Of a stretch of DNA of 64,000 nt, positions 1 through 9,004 are shown in pieces. Numbering within the stretch: the first letter of the stretch is position 1; every line of letters begins with the position of its first letter. The stretch spans positions 234,999-298,998 of the forward strand of contig NZ_MKCR01000032.1 of NCBI RefSeq assembly GCF_001855565.1, written 5' to 3'. The position numbers and the translations under genes were made by a program. This DNA is from Chromobacterium amazonense (lineage in GTDB: Bacteria; Pseudomonadota; Gammaproteobacteria; Burkholderiales; Chromobacteriaceae). The notes beneath the pieces were generated by a model, which did no database searches, had not been told where the DNA came from, and worked only from the letters and a program-made list of their open reading frames with translations.

Positions 1-319
1 GGAAGGCCGCGGCATCGGTCTGATCAACAAGATCCGCGCTTACAAGCTGCAGGATGGCGGCGCCGATACCGTGGAGGCCAACGAACAGCTGGGTTTCCCG
101 GCCGACATGCGCGATTTCCGTATCACCCGCCACATGCTGGAGCATCTGGGCATAGGCAGCGTCCGGGTGATGACCAACAATCCGCGCAAACTGGCAACGC
201 TGCAGGCGGCCGGCATCAGCGTGGTGGAGCATGTGCCCTTGCAGGTGGGGCGCAATCCGTACAACGACCGTTACCTGGACACCAAGGCCGCCAAGCTGGG
301 GCATATGCTGTTCAAATAA
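1..319 (+). CDS. ribA: GTP cyclohydrolase II, C-terminal part (cut by window edge)
   Basis: This is the last 105 codons of a gene that begins before the window; the reading frame opens at base 2. The peptide starts [18 protein letters not shown], the signature of GTP cyclohydrolase II, the zinc enzyme that opens GTP in the first step of riboflavin synthesis. The end, with [14 protein letters not shown] and a [14 protein letters not shown] segment, also fits the family. Only the RibA domain is visible, so a RibBA fusion upstream cannot be excluded. The gene stops 69 bases before ssrA and on the same strand. Confidence 0.93.
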   Translation, partial: EGRGIGLINKIRAYKLQDGGADTVEANEQLGFPADMRDFRITRHMLEHLGIGSVRVMTNNPRKLATLQAAGISVVEHVPLQVGRNPYNDRYLDTKAAKLGHMLFK

Positions 320-368
320 GGTGAGTGGGCGAGCCATGCAAAGGCTCGCCAAGCGATGATAGTTGTAA

Positions 369-374
369 TATAAT
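369..374 (+). promoter_or_regulatory. Candidate -10 element of ssrA
   Basis: A perfect TATAAT lies 14 bases before the mature 5' end of tmRNA. No good -35 hexamer sits at the expected spacing. The distance is consistent with a short precursor trimmed to the mature end. Confidence 0.45.
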
Positions 375-388
375 AAGCATTCCTATCT

Positions 389-754
389 GGGGGCGACCTG
401 GTTTCGACGGGGGTTGCGAAGCAGATGAGGGCATACCGGGATTTCAGTCACCCCGTAAAACGCTGAATTTATATAGTCGCAAACGACGAAACTTACGCTC
501 TGGCAGCCTAACGGCCGGCCAGACACTACAACGGTTCGCAGATGGGCCGGGGGCGTCAAAACCCTGTAGTGTCACTCTACATCTGCTAGTGCTGTGCCGG
601 GTTACTTGGCTCAGTGCGAAACAATAGGTAACTCGCCAAAGTCCAGCCTGTCCGTCGGCGTGGCAGCGGTTAAATCCCAAAAGACACGACTAAGTATGTA
701 GAACTCACTGTAGAGGATTTCCGGACGCGGGTTCGATTCCCGCCGCCTCCACCA
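389..754 (+). ncRNA. ssrA: Transfer-messenger RNA (tmRNA)
   Basis: tmRNA rescues ribosomes stalled on broken mRNAs and tags the unfinished protein for degradation. The 5' end GGGGGCGACCTGGTTTCGAC and the 3' end with GGTTCGATTCC followed by CGCCGCCTCCACCA form the tRNA-like domain. The tag reading frame is at 479-511 and encodes ANDETYALAA followed by TAA, one residue different from the E. coli tag (N to T). The length of 366 bases is normal. Its last 21 bases are repeated at 9403-9423, which marks the gene as the insertion target of a genomic island. Confidence 0.97.
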
Positions 755-755
755 G
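734..755 (+). repeat. Island attachment repeat, left (attL, inside ssrA 3' end)
   Basis: These 22 bases, beginning CGATTCCCGCCGCCTCCACC, occur again exactly at 9403-9424. The left copy is part of the intact tmRNA gene. Integration into the 3' end of tRNA and tmRNA genes, with restoration of the gene by the element, is typical of phage and island integrases. Confidence 0.85.
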
Positions 756-788
756 AATATCTAGCAAAATCAATTGCTTACGAAAAAT

Positions 789-815
789 AGCCCTGCTCCT
801 GCAGGGCTTTTTTTT
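789..815 (+). terminator. Rho-independent terminator after ssrA (island-borne)
   Basis: AGCCCTGC and GCAGGGCT form an eight-pair stem around TCCT, followed by seven T. It sits 34 bases after the tmRNA end. If the island model is right, this terminator came in with the element and replaces the original one now at 9431-9457. Confidence 0.85.
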
Positions 816-960
816 GGGCTTTTGAGGGTGGTTTGGTCAGCATTTTGGTCAGCTTTTTTTGGGGGGCCTTTTCTTGTTTTCGTAGGGCTTGTTTTATACC
901 CGTAGCTAACCTCCTGCCGTGTATCACATGTAGGTTGTAAGTGCTGGCCTACTGTTTTAT

Positions 961-982
961 CTTGAAAATGTACAATTTCAAG
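961..982. promoter_or_regulatory. Palindromic operator candidate, TTGTACAA-type
   Basis: CTTGAAAATGT and ACAATTTCAAG are inverted repeats that agree at 10 of 11 positions. A near copy, sharing 17 of 20 central bases, lies at the start of the umuD-like gene at 21674-21697. A possible promoter, TTGTAA at 935-940 and TATCTT at 958-963 with 17 bases between, would place the palindrome over the transcription start, a repressing position. The regulator is unknown; a LexA-like or Xre-type repressor is an inference. Confidence 0.5.
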
Positions 983-994
983 AAGGGCAATGTC

Positions 995-1333
995 ATGACA
1001 CGACTATATGGTATCGAGAATCTGGCGGATGAGCTGAACCATGCATTGAATATGATCAGGAGAGGTCGGTTAACAGTGTCGGAGGCTCAGCAGTTGACGC
1101 GTAGCATGCATGAGGTATCGATCACGGAAGATCTGTTTCCCAACGAGACCCCGATTGCCGATAAAGTGGCCGCCCAGTTGCTCATCATCCAGCAGTTGGA
1201 GAGGGAGTTCGATCTTGCTTGCGAGCGGGGAGCCTTGCCGGAAGACAAGCTTGGCGAAATCCCGTGCCTAGATGTGGCGCTGCAGCGCGCCTTGGACGAG
1301 AGCGTGGCGCCATTGCATGGGTCTTCCAGGTAA
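995..1333 (+). CDS. Hypothetical protein, first gene of the ssrA island
   Basis: A 112-residue protein with no family I recognise. It is predicted mostly helical and acidic, with no signal peptide or membrane segment. The ATG at 995 was chosen because AGAAGGG (981-987) is a good ribosome binding site eight bases upstream; the longer frame from 941 would run through the palindrome at 961-982. It precedes the vgrG module by about 125 bases and has its own likely promoter, so it need not belong to the secretion cargo. Control by the palindrome would tie it to the umuD-like gene. Confidence 0.7.
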   Translation: MTRLYGIENLADELNHALNMIRRGRLTVSEAQQLTRSMHEVSITEDLFPNETPIADKVAAQLLIIQQLEREFDLACERGALPEDKLGEIPCLDVALQRALDESVAPLHGSSR

Positions 1334-1393
1334 GTTTTGCCCTGCTGTACCTGTACTTAAGTGTAGGTTTGTCAGATTTTTGACGAGACCAGC

Positions 1394-1422
1394 TTGTTGA
1401 CGCTTACATAGCATCATAAAAT
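1394..1422 (+). promoter_or_regulatory. Promoter candidate for the vgrG module
   Basis: TTGTTG at 1394-1399 and TAAAAT at 1417-1422 are separated by 17 bases, a good sigma-70 type pair. It lies about 65 bases before the likely vgrG start and after the stop of the previous gene. Confidence 0.5.
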
Positions 1423-1458
1423 TCTTATCCCCTTTTAGTTCAATGACATGCCCTCGCT

Positions 1459-4290
1459 ATGAGGGTATTTTTATTTGGGAATCGGATGGATTTGAACGCA
1501 CTGCTGGCCAGTTTCGCCTCCGCCTTTGGCCAAGATCGACGGGTATTGACTTTGCGGCTGGGCACCGGGCAGATCGCCGCCGAGCAGTTGCTGCCGCTGA
1601 GCCTGCAGGCCGAAGAGGGTCTGTCCCAACCGTACCGCTACACACTGACCTGCCTGTCGCCGGACACCCATATCGAACTGAAGTCGCTGCTGGGCCAGCC
1701 GGCGCGCATCGGCATCGAGGATGCTGCGGGCGGCGAGTCCATCCGCTGCGGTGTGGTGAGCGAGGCCAGGCTGGCCGGCGCCGATGGCGGCTTCGCCAAG
1801 TACGAGCTGACGATCGAACCGCCGTTCGCGCTGCTGCGTCACCGCCGGACTTCTCGCGTGTTCCAGGACCTGTCGGTGCCGGACATCATCCAGCAGATCC
1901 TGTCCGAACATCAGCAGAGCAACCCGGCCTTCGCCCGGGTGCAGACGCTGTCCATCCAGGTACAGCCGACCCAGCCGCGCAGCTACTGCCTGCAATACCG
2001 CGAGAGCGATTACGAATTCATCGTGCGCCTGATGCATGAGGAAGGCTTCAGCTGGCGCTTCCTGCATCAAGACGATGATGGCCCGCAGGTGCAACTGGCG
2101 GTGTTTGACGATCCGCACAGCCTGCCGGCCGCCACCTTGAGCCGCGTGCGCTTCCACCGCGCTGACGCCACCGAAGACGAAGACGGCCTGACCGAATGGC
2201 AGGCCACCCGCCAGATCGTGCCCAGCAGTGTGGCGCTGGCCAGCTACGACTACAAGCCGGTCTCCACTCAGCACAGCGAAGACGGCAGCCGCATCGAACA
2301 AGGCCAGGCCGGCCAGTCGCTGCAGAGCAGCCTGACCCACTACGACGCGCCGGGCCTGTACTACGCCGGCGACGATGAACAGCTGGGCCGCTATGCCCAG
2401 CTGCGCCAGCAGGCGCATGACCTGCAGGCCAAATCCTTCACTGCCAGCGGCACCGTGCGCGGCCTGCAGCCGGGCGAATGGTTCCGCCTGGACGACCATC
2501 CGGCGCATGAGGCCGACAGCCCGCAACACCGCGAATTCGTGGTCACCGGCCAAACCTTCCAGGTTCGCAACAACCTGCCCAAGGATCTGGCCCAGCACGT
2601 CGGCGCCCCCAGCGACGCCGCGCCGTTCACCACCACGCTGCAGACCCAGCGCCGCGGCATCCCGCTGACCCCGGCCTATGCCGACACACCGCTGGCCAAG
2701 CCCAAATTGCGCGGCGTGCAAACGGCCACCGTGGTCGGCCCGGCCGAGCCGACAGACCAAGTGGCTGACGAGATCTACACCGACGGCCAAGGCCGCATCA
2801 AGGTGCAGTTCCACTGGCAACGGCCAGAGGAACACACCCAATTCGGCGCCAATCTCGACGACAAATCCAGCTGCTGGCTGCGCGTGGCCATGCCCAGCGC
2901 CGGCGCCGGTTTCGGCCACCAGTTCATCCCGCGCATCGGCCAGGAAGTGCTGGTCAGCTTCATCGAAGGCGACATCGACCGCCCCGTCATAACAGGGGTC
3001 CTGTACAACGGCAGCCACCCGACGCCCGACTTCAGCGGCGCCGGCGCGCTGCCCGCCAACAAGACGCTGTCCGGCATCAAGAGCAAAGAACACTAGGGCG
3101 GTGGCTACAACGAACTGCTGTTCGACGACACCCCCGGCGAAGTGCGCGCCAAGCTCAGCTCCGAATCCGGCAAGACCCAGCTCAACCAGGGCTTCCTCAC
3201 CCACCCGCGCAGCAACGGCAAAGCCCAGCCGCGTGGCGAAGGCTTCGAGCTGCGCACCGACCAGCACGGCGCCATCCGCGCCGCGCACGGCCTGCTGCTG
3301 TCCACCGAAGCGCAAAATGGCGCTGGCGGCAAACAGCTGGCGCGCGAACACGCTCAATCCCAGCTCGACGCGGCGCTATCGCTCAGCCAAGCCCTGGCTG
3401 AAACCGCCACCGGCCAACTCGCCGACACCATGGAAACCGGGCCCGAGGAAATCGGCCCGGACAACGCCAAAGCCGGCAAAAAGCCGGACGGCCACCTGCA
3501 GCACCACGTCGACGCGCTCAAGGCCTGGGAAGCCGGCAGCAATACCGACAAAGACGGCAAAACCGCGAAAGAGCAAGCTGGCCAACAACCGCTGCTGGTG
3601 CTGTCCGGCCCGTCCGGCATCGCCAGCCTGACCGAACAAAGCCAGACCCTCAGCGCCGGCACCAACCTCAACCTCGTCGCCCAGCGCGACGCCAACCACA
3701 CGACAGGTAGGCGCTGGCTGCACAACGTGGGCCAGCACATCAGCCTGTTTGTGGCGGGAGTGAAAGACAAGGTGGCGGTGAAGCTGATCGCAGCTAAGGG
3801 CAAGGTACAAGTTCAGGCTCAGAGCGACGCGATGGAAATCACGGCGGACAAGGATGTGACCATTACATCCTGCAAGGACAGCATCACCATTGCGGCCAAG
3901 GAAGAAATTCTGCTCAACGTGGGCGGCGGCGCTTATATCCGCATCGCCGGCGGCAATATCGAGTTGCACTGCCCCGGCACCGTCAGCGTGAAGGGTGCGA
4001 GCCACAACCTGAGCGGTCCAGATCAAATGAAGTACAAATTTCCTACGCCGGAAACCTTTGGCGAACGAATGGATTACAGCCAGCAACTTGATATAAAGGG
4101 ATTTTTAAAAGATCAGCCAGATTTAAAGATCAAGAAATATTCCATTGTTAATTCTGAAAATAAGCAACTTGCATCGGGATCTTTGGAGGATGGTCTATCT
4201 GAGCGGTTCTTTTCAAAAGAGAAAGATATTGCATCAATCATCCTGTCTGTAAATCCAAAATGGATAGTTGACCAAAAAGAAGTTAAATAA
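1459..4290 (+). pseudogene. vgrG: T6SS spike protein VgrG, interrupted by an amber codon
   Basis: VgrG trimers form the spike of the type VI secretion tube and carry effectors. The frame encodes 943 residues if the TAG at 3094-3096 is ignored. The ATG at 1486, with GGGA at 1477-1480, is the likelier start; 1459 gives nine extra residues. Residues 10-370 resemble the gp27-like base, about 450-540 the gp5-like OB fold (DEIYTDGQGRIKVQFHW, then GQEVLVSFIEGD), and the part after the stop contains the DUF2345 repeat region (NLVAQRDANHTTG to NVGGGAYIRIAGG). The stop falls in SGIKSKEH-stop-GGGYNELLF, where related proteins have Q, so CAG probably became TAG. From about 4030 the composition turns AT-rich and the C-terminal 90 residues look like a swapped cargo adaptor. 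Truncation should remove cargo loading unless the stop is read through. Confidence 0.88.
3094..3096 (+). other. In-frame amber stop inside vgrG
   Basis: The frame is open on both sides: the codons before (S K E H) and after (G G G Y N E L L F D D T) continue the VgrG family sequence without shift. It is codon 546 counted from 1459, just after the OB-fold domain. Confidence 0.9.
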
Positions 4291-4301
4291 AGAGCGATAA
4301 A

Positions 4302-5456
4302 ATGGAAGATGGATACATAGTAATTTCTGTAGTTGATCCAATAAATTATCTTCCCGCAAAGGGAATTAAATACACTTTCACATGTGGGCCTGCCTCTGGA
4401 GCAGGGGTTTCCTCTGGTCAAGGCAAAATTACTATTGATCATGGATGCAAAGGTCAAAGCCTTGAGATGTCGCTTCAAAATATAATTTCAGGAGAATTGG
4501 AAAAGCTACCAAGCATTCCAATTAAGTTTGACAAAGCAAGCATTCAGATCGTTGCCCCATATAAAAAATATGATTTTCCTACCAAGAAGCACAATGGAGA
4601 ACCTGCAAAAGAAGATTCGGCGAACTCTCTTCCGGAACAGAGAAAAGAAGGTACTTTAACCTTGCAAGAATTTCTTGATAACTATTGTCCTTGTGTTTTG
4701 GGTGAAGAAGTAATTCATACTAGGGACAAAAGTGGAAAGCCCATTGTAAAAGTATGCTCGATAGGTGATAGAGTTATTAACTATCCCCAAAAAGGGATTG
4801 CTGATAGCGACTTTGATAATGCTGCAAAAGAGTTAGATCTAGAAGTGGAAATTGTAAAAACATTTTACAATGTGGAGGCTTCTGGGAAAGGATTCTTGCC
4901 TTCAGGCATACCTAAAATTCTCTATGAAAGACATGTGGTTTTCAAAAGATCAGGTGGGAAAGATAACAAAATCAACACAGAAGAAAATCATGAACTGTCA
5001 TGTTCAAAGGGATATTTTCAACCCAAGGACTATACAAAGTCAGAATGGAAAAGCATACCGAAAACAGATAAATATCAAGATGGAATTGGCTCATGGGTTA
5101 GATTCTGCAAGGCATCTCGCAAGGGGTACTCAGTAGAAACGATTGCCCAAAGTGTTTCTTGGGGTGGATTCCAAGTCATGGGATTCAACTACAAAAGCTG
5201 TGGATTTGATAGTGCTATAGAGCTTGCGGATGAGTGCTTCAAAAGTGAATCCGCCCACCTTAAGCTATTCGTTGCTTATTGTAAAGGAAATACGGAACTC
5301 AAGAAAGCATTAAAAGGGAAGGAGTGGGCAAAAGCAGCAAGAATATATAACGGTCCGCGCTATGAACTTAATAAGTATGATAAAAAACTTGAAAAGCAGT
5401 ACAATGAATTGAAGAAGTTAACTTCATCAAAAACTAGCCTGTCGGACAAAAAATGA
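4302..5456 (+). CDS. T6SS cargo effector with N-acetylmuramidase domain
   Basis: A 384-residue protein encoded 11 bases after vgrG. Residues 1-115 form a beta-rich N-terminal region of unknown family. Residues about 165-375 match the N-acetylmuramidase family (DUF3380): TFYNVEASGKGFL with the probable catalytic Glu192, then GIPKILYERHVVFKR, SWGGFQVMG at 286-294, and ARIYNGPRY near the end. Members cleave the glycan strands of peptidoglycan. There is no signal peptide, as expected for a protein delivered by the T6SS into the target periplasm. The gene is much more AT-rich than the surrounding chromosome, a sign of transfer. It overlaps the next gene by ATGA. Killing activity is inferred from family and context. 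Confidence 0.85.
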   Translation: MEDGYIVISVVDPINYLPAKGIKYTFTCGPASGAGVSSGQGKITIDHGCKGQSLEMSLQNIISGELEKLPSIPIKFDKASIQIVAPYKKYDFPTKKHNGEPAKEDSANSLPEQRKEGTLTLQEFLDNYCPCVLGEEVIHTRDKSGKPIVKVCSIGDRVINYPQKGIADSDFDNAAKELDLEVEIVKTFYNVEASGKGFLPSGIPKILYERHVVFKRSGGKDNKINTEENHELSCSKGYFQPKDYTKSEWKSIPKTDKYQDGIGSWVRFCKASRKGYSVETIAQSVSWGGFQVMGFNYKSCGFDSAIELADECFKSESAHLKLFVAYCKGNTELKKALKGKEWAKAARIYNGPRYELNKYDKKLEKQYNELKKLTSSKTSLSDKK

Positions 5457-6067
5457 AAAGAACTGCCGCTTTGATTATGGTTGTTGCGTTATTGTCTATG
5501 AGTTTAAAGTCTTGGGCAATTGACTGCTCAAGAAAAGTGTCAAATATAGAAGCTATGATATGCAAGTCGCCAGAAGTTGCACTGAAAGACGTAATATTAA
5601 ATGAAAAATATAACCTTGCACGCTCAATATCCTTGAATAGAGCGTTGTTAAAAAGTGAGCAGGGTGAATGGCTCGTAAAAAGCAGAAATAAATGCGCGGA
5701 AATTAGCTGCCTGATGCAAGCTTACTCTAAAAGAATTTCTGAACTAGAAGAGTCTATCAATAACACTGCAAAGGCTTGTACAACTCAAGAGTCAACGATT
5801 ATAGGTACTTGGATTGGAGTGCGTGATGCTGAGTTTGAGTCATTTGAACTAAACAAAGATCACTCCTTCAATAGTTGGAGAAATGACCGGCCGGAGTATA
5901 CAGGGAAGGTGTGGAACTTCAATCCGAAAACATGTGATTTGGATATTGCCTCCGGAGAGGATAATTCAGTTTTTAAATACAAGATCATATTGACTCCTGA
6001 TAAGAAACTTATCACAATCAATCCAAAGCCATTGGAAAGTAGTGTTTACAAGAAGTATCCGAAATAA
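5453..6067 (+). CDS. Periplasmic LprI-type lysozyme-inhibitor domain protein, probable immunity protein
   Basis: A 204-residue protein with a clear signal peptide (MKRTAALIMVVALLSMSLKS then WA). The mature N-terminus has DCSRKVSNIEAMICKSP, then EWLVKSRNKC and CLMQAYSKRISELEE, the pattern of the LprI/DUF1311 lysozyme-inhibitor fold. The C-terminal 90 residues have no family I recognise. Translation is coupled to the muramidase gene by an ATGA overlap. The location outside the cytoplasm and the inhibitor fold fit protection of the producer from its own glycan hydrolase. Function is inferred; the pairing has not been tested. Confidence 0.8.
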   Translation: MKRTAALIMVVALLSMSLKSWAIDCSRKVSNIEAMICKSPEVALKDVILNEKYNLARSISLNRALLKSEQGEWLVKSRNKCAEISCLMQAYSKRISELEESINNTAKACTTQESTIIGTWIGVRDAEFESFELNKDHSFNSWRNDRPEYTGKVWNFNPKTCDLDIASGEDNSVFKYKIILTPDKKLITINPKPLESSVYKKYPK

Positions 6068-6107
6068 GATAAATTGGGCAAGCTGTTGTCGGTTATTAAA
6101 ATCGAAA

Positions 6108-6239
6108 GGCTTTGCTGCATAACTAATTTTTGTGCCACTGCACAGCAAGAAATTTAGAGAAAATTGCCGACAAGCGTGTGAAATTTTCCACCAAAAATCT
6201 GCTACATCTTGGCATGATTTTGAGTTATGCAACAAAGAC
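6108..6239. mobile_element. Small inverted-repeat element (MITE-like or IS remnant)
   Basis: CTTTGCTGCATAACTA at 6110-6125 and GAGTTATGCAACAAAG at 6222-6237 are inverted repeats matching at 14 of 16 positions. The motif resembles ends of some IS5-family elements. The 132 bases between carry no complete gene. The right end touches the start codon of the next gene, so the element has replaced that gene's original upstream region. No clear target duplication was seen. Confidence 0.6.
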
Positions 6240-6964
6240 ATGAAGAAGAATATAACCAGCCCATCCGACAAGTTGAAACTTACAGCTGTATCCATTCCTT
6301 TTTTTATTATTCTCTTCTTCGTATTGCCTTTATGGTTGATGTTTTCAAGTTCAGATTCAATGGTGTTTTTTTATAAGTGCGTAGCATTTGTAAGCGTATT
6401 AATTGGTATTTTTTATTATGTCGTTGGCTTGGTTATTAAGCCGCCGAGCCGTATGTTTTCGATTGCTGTAGTTAATGCTTTTTCTGTCTGGCTTTATGCA
6501 ATATTTCCATTTGGGTTCCTTAGTTTGGGATGCCTGATATTTGTGCCTCACAATATAGTATTTTTAATATTGACAAGTGCTTTTATTTCAATCATTGCTA
6601 TGCTTTGGATTGCAGTTAAAGTCGCTGCGTTTAAGCGGGTTCTCCTGGGTGATGGATTAATTGAGAAGAACTTAATTGTGAGTGAAAGCTACATAATGCT
6701 CAAGCGAGGCTTCTCTATTGACTTGACACCATCGGTAGTGCCTACTAACAGCCTAATGTCTAAATGTCTTGAAAAGGGAAAAGGCAAGATACTAGCTGTA
6801 ATATCAATTCTGGTTCCGGCAGGATATGCAATTTCACAAATTTTCAATAAGCTTGGTACAGTTGATATGACGGTTTTGTTTCTTTCTTTATTAAGCTATG
6901 GCTTAACTCTTCATATATGGGGAAAGATGGCTTGCAGTACGTATTTTCATTATTTTGTTATTAG

Positions 6965-8126
6965 GGAAGGTCTGAACAACCTGCCACGCAAACAGAAATG
7001 CAATTTCTCGCGGGGCTTCGGTTGCATTTCACCCACCAATTCCAGATCGCCCGCCATGAGGATGACCGGGTGCTTCCGGTCATCCGGCCTTTTAACTCGC
7101 CGCCAGCAAGGCCTTTCGCGCCAGCCAGATGTTGGCCAGCCCAAACAGCGTCATCAGTTGCGCGGTGTTCTTCTTCAAACCGCGGTAGCGTGTTTTCAGG
7201 TAGCCAAACTGCTGCTTGATGACCCGAAACGGATGCTCCACTTTGGCCCGAATCTTGGCTTTGACCATTTCGCCCAGCTGGATCTGCCGGTCGTCGGCTG
7301 AATCGGTCAGCGCTTTGCGCTGGCCGGGCCTCATCGCAATCCACCAACGCACCGCTCGCGATTGGTGTTCGGCTCGCTTGTGCACGCCAGCAAAGCCGGC
7401 GTCGCCAAACACATCGATTTCCTCGCCGTGCAACAACTGATCGACCATCGTGACATCCGCCACATTGGCGGGGGTGCCGGCCACGTGATGCACCAAGCCG
7501 GACTGGGCGTCGACGCCGATATGGGCCTTCATGCCGAAGTACCACTGATTGCCCTTCTTGGTTTGATGCATGTCCGGATCGCGCTCGCCCTGAGCGTTTT
7601 TGGTGGAGCTGGGCGCGTGGATCAGGGTGGCATCGACGATGGTGCCTTGCTTCAACATCAGCCCTTTGTCGCAGAGATGCTGGTGGATGGCGGTAAACAG
7701 AGCGTGGGTCAGCTGGTGCTTTTCCAGCAGATGGCGGAAGTTCAGCAGGGTGGTTTCGTCCGGGACGGCGTCCAGGGAGAGGCCGGCGAACTGGCGCATG
7801 GAGGCGATCTCGTACAGGCTTTCTTCCATGGCGGGATCGGACAGGCTGTACCAGTGCTGCAGGCAGTAGACGCGCAGCATGGCGGACAACGGGTAGGGGC
7901 GGCGACCGTTGCCAGGCTTGGGATACACTGGATCGATGACGGCTTCGAGCTGCGCCCAAGGCATGACCTGATCCATCTCTGTCAGAAAGATTTCGCGGCG
8001 GGTGCGCTTCTTCTTAGCGGCGAGTTCGAGATCGGTGAAGGTCATCTGCTGTCGCATGCTGGCGTCCTGGATCTGACTGAGGGGGAGTCAGTTTACGGGA
8101 AGATTGGAGACTTGTTCAGACCTTCC
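6965..8126 (-). mobile_element. IS5-family insertion sequence, copy 1
   Basis: The element is 1162 bp with 15-base terminal inverted repeats, GGAAGGTCTGAACAA at 6965-6979 and its complement at 8112-8126. TTAG is duplicated on both sides (6961-6964 and 8127-8130), fitting the four-base YTAR target of the IS5 group. It carries one transposase gene. Copy 2 at 27200-28361 has the same length and appears identical apart from one base in a terminal repeat where compared. Confidence 0.95.
7092..8057 (-). CDS. IS5-family DDE transposase (copy 1)
   Basis: A 321-residue transposase starting MRQQMTFTDLELAAKKK. The family blocks are visible: PKPGNGRRPYPLSAMLRVYC, GTIVDATLIHAPSSTKN with the first Asp, GDAGFAGVHKR with the second Asp, and EHPFRVIKQQFGYLKTRYRG with the Glu. 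It cuts and pastes the element. The protein is identical to that of copy 2, so both are probably intact and recent. Confidence 0.95.
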   Translation of the reverse strand: MRQQMTFTDLELAAKKKRTRREIFLTEMDQVMPWAQLEAVIDPVYPKPGNGRRPYPLSAMLRVYCLQHWYSLSDPAMEESLYEIASMRQFAGLSLDAVPDETTLLNFRHLLEKHQLTHALFTAIHQHLCDKGLMLKQGTIVDATLIHAPSSTKNAQGERDPDMHQTKKGNQWYFGMKAHIGVDAQSGLVHHVAGTPANVADVTMVDQLLHGEEIDVFGDAGFAGVHKRAEHQSRAVRWWIAMRPGQRKALTDSADDRQIQLGEMVKAKIRAKVEHPFRVIKQQFGYLKTRYRGLKKNTAQLMTLFGLANIWLARKALLAAS

Positions 8127-8227
8127 TTAGGGGCTTGGAAAGGAAATACAATAAGGCATTAATTGTAAATTTTTAAACATTTTAATTTTAGTGGTGCTCT
8201 TCTTAAAGTCGAATAGACGTTATTGGA

Positions 8228-8998
8228 ATGCATAAATCTGTAGACTTTCCTGTCAAGGAAGCCATGCCGGTTGCTTTTGTATCAGGTGTTTTAGGGTCGA
8301 TACTAAATGCAGCCGCTGCTTATCATTTGTTTTATGAAAGTACTCCCGGCATCTATCTTGTTATAATGTCTAGCATTTTTGTTACTCCCATTTTTGCAGT
8401 GACAATGGTTGTGACTTATTATAAGTCAAATTTCGCAGATACATTGCCTTGTTATGTATTCGGTTTTTTTCTCACCTTGTTTCCGTTTTTGGTTTTTTTT
8501 ATAGGGATTGGTCTGATTTCCTCACTCATTAGCCCTCCTGTTCCCACCAGTGCAGCTGTTGTTATATTTGTTTTCTTGATGCTTTACATTGTGCTTTCTG
8601 CTAGGAAATCGTCCAGAAATATTCTATTGGCGGTCGAGAAAATAGACTTTCTTGATAAGGCTTATGTCTTTGAAGACAATAGGCCATTATTAAAGTATAA
8701 GGCAATGAGGTTGCTTGATGAAACAGTCGATAAAAATATTTTTTATGTTGAAAAAAAAGAAGGGGGTAAGTTTAGTGTCATTAAAGTCATGATGTTTGTC
8801 ATGGCTGCAATGCTTGGTGGTTTATATAAGATTTTTCCAGATCCCAGTCTGGTTGTGAGAATGGTTCTTGCATTTGCATGTTTCTTCATAACTCCTTTGA
8901 TGATATTTCACGTGGTATATGTTTATTATGTGCAATACAGTTTTCCGAAAAGGATTTTTGGAAAAATTTGGTATAAAGCCTGTCGGGAGACCAGTTAG
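8228..8998 (+). CDS. Multi-pass membrane protein, orphan immunity candidate
   Basis: A 256-residue protein with about six hydrophobic segments (around residues 15-35, 42-62, 75-100, 105-125, 185-205 and 212-235) and a charged cytosolic stretch at 126-180. Its length equals that of the uninterrupted upstream membrane protein, and the layout of segments is similar, but the sequences are not clearly homologous by eye. AT-rich, like the rest of the cargo. No effector is left beside it. I do not recognise the family; immunity or an accessory role is a guess from context. Confidence 0.65.
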   Translation: MHKSVDFPVKEAMPVAFVSGVLGSILNAAAAYHLFYESTPGIYLVIMSSIFVTPIFAVTMVVTYYKSNFADTLPCYVFGFFLTLFPFLVFFIGIGLISSLISPPVPTSAAVVIFVFLMLYIVLSARKSSRNILLAVEKIDFLDKAYVFEDNRPLLKYKAMRLLDETVDKNIFYVEKKEGGKFSVIKVMMFVMAAMLGGLYKIFPDPSLVVRMVLAFACFFITPLMIFHVVYVYYVQYSFPKRIFGKIWYKACRETS

Positions 8999-9004
8999 TT
9001 ACAC

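Larger units (their letters stand above)
6240..8176 (+). pseudogene. Multi-pass membrane protein, split by the IS5-family element
   Basis: The gene starts at MKKNITSPSDKLKL (ATG 6240) and reads to 6964, where the IS enters; it resumes at 8131 and stops at 8176. Removing the IS and one copy of the TTAG duplication restores a frame of 256 residues ending RGLERKYNKALIVNF. About five or six hydrophobic segments are visible (for example IPFFIILFFVLPLWLMF and IVFLILTSAFISIIAML). As it stands the frame runs into the IS. AT-rich like the other cargo genes. It may be an immunity protein for another effector; no family is recognised. Confidence 0.75.

Noticed and set aside
941..994. Upstream extension of the 995-1333 gene
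   Set aside because: It would translate through the palindrome and lacks a ribosome binding site; AGAAGGG supports 995.
1471..3357. 628-codon open frame on the minus strand
   Set aside because: It is antisense to the clear VgrG frame; long antisense frames are common in GC-rich codon usage, and the translation shows no family.
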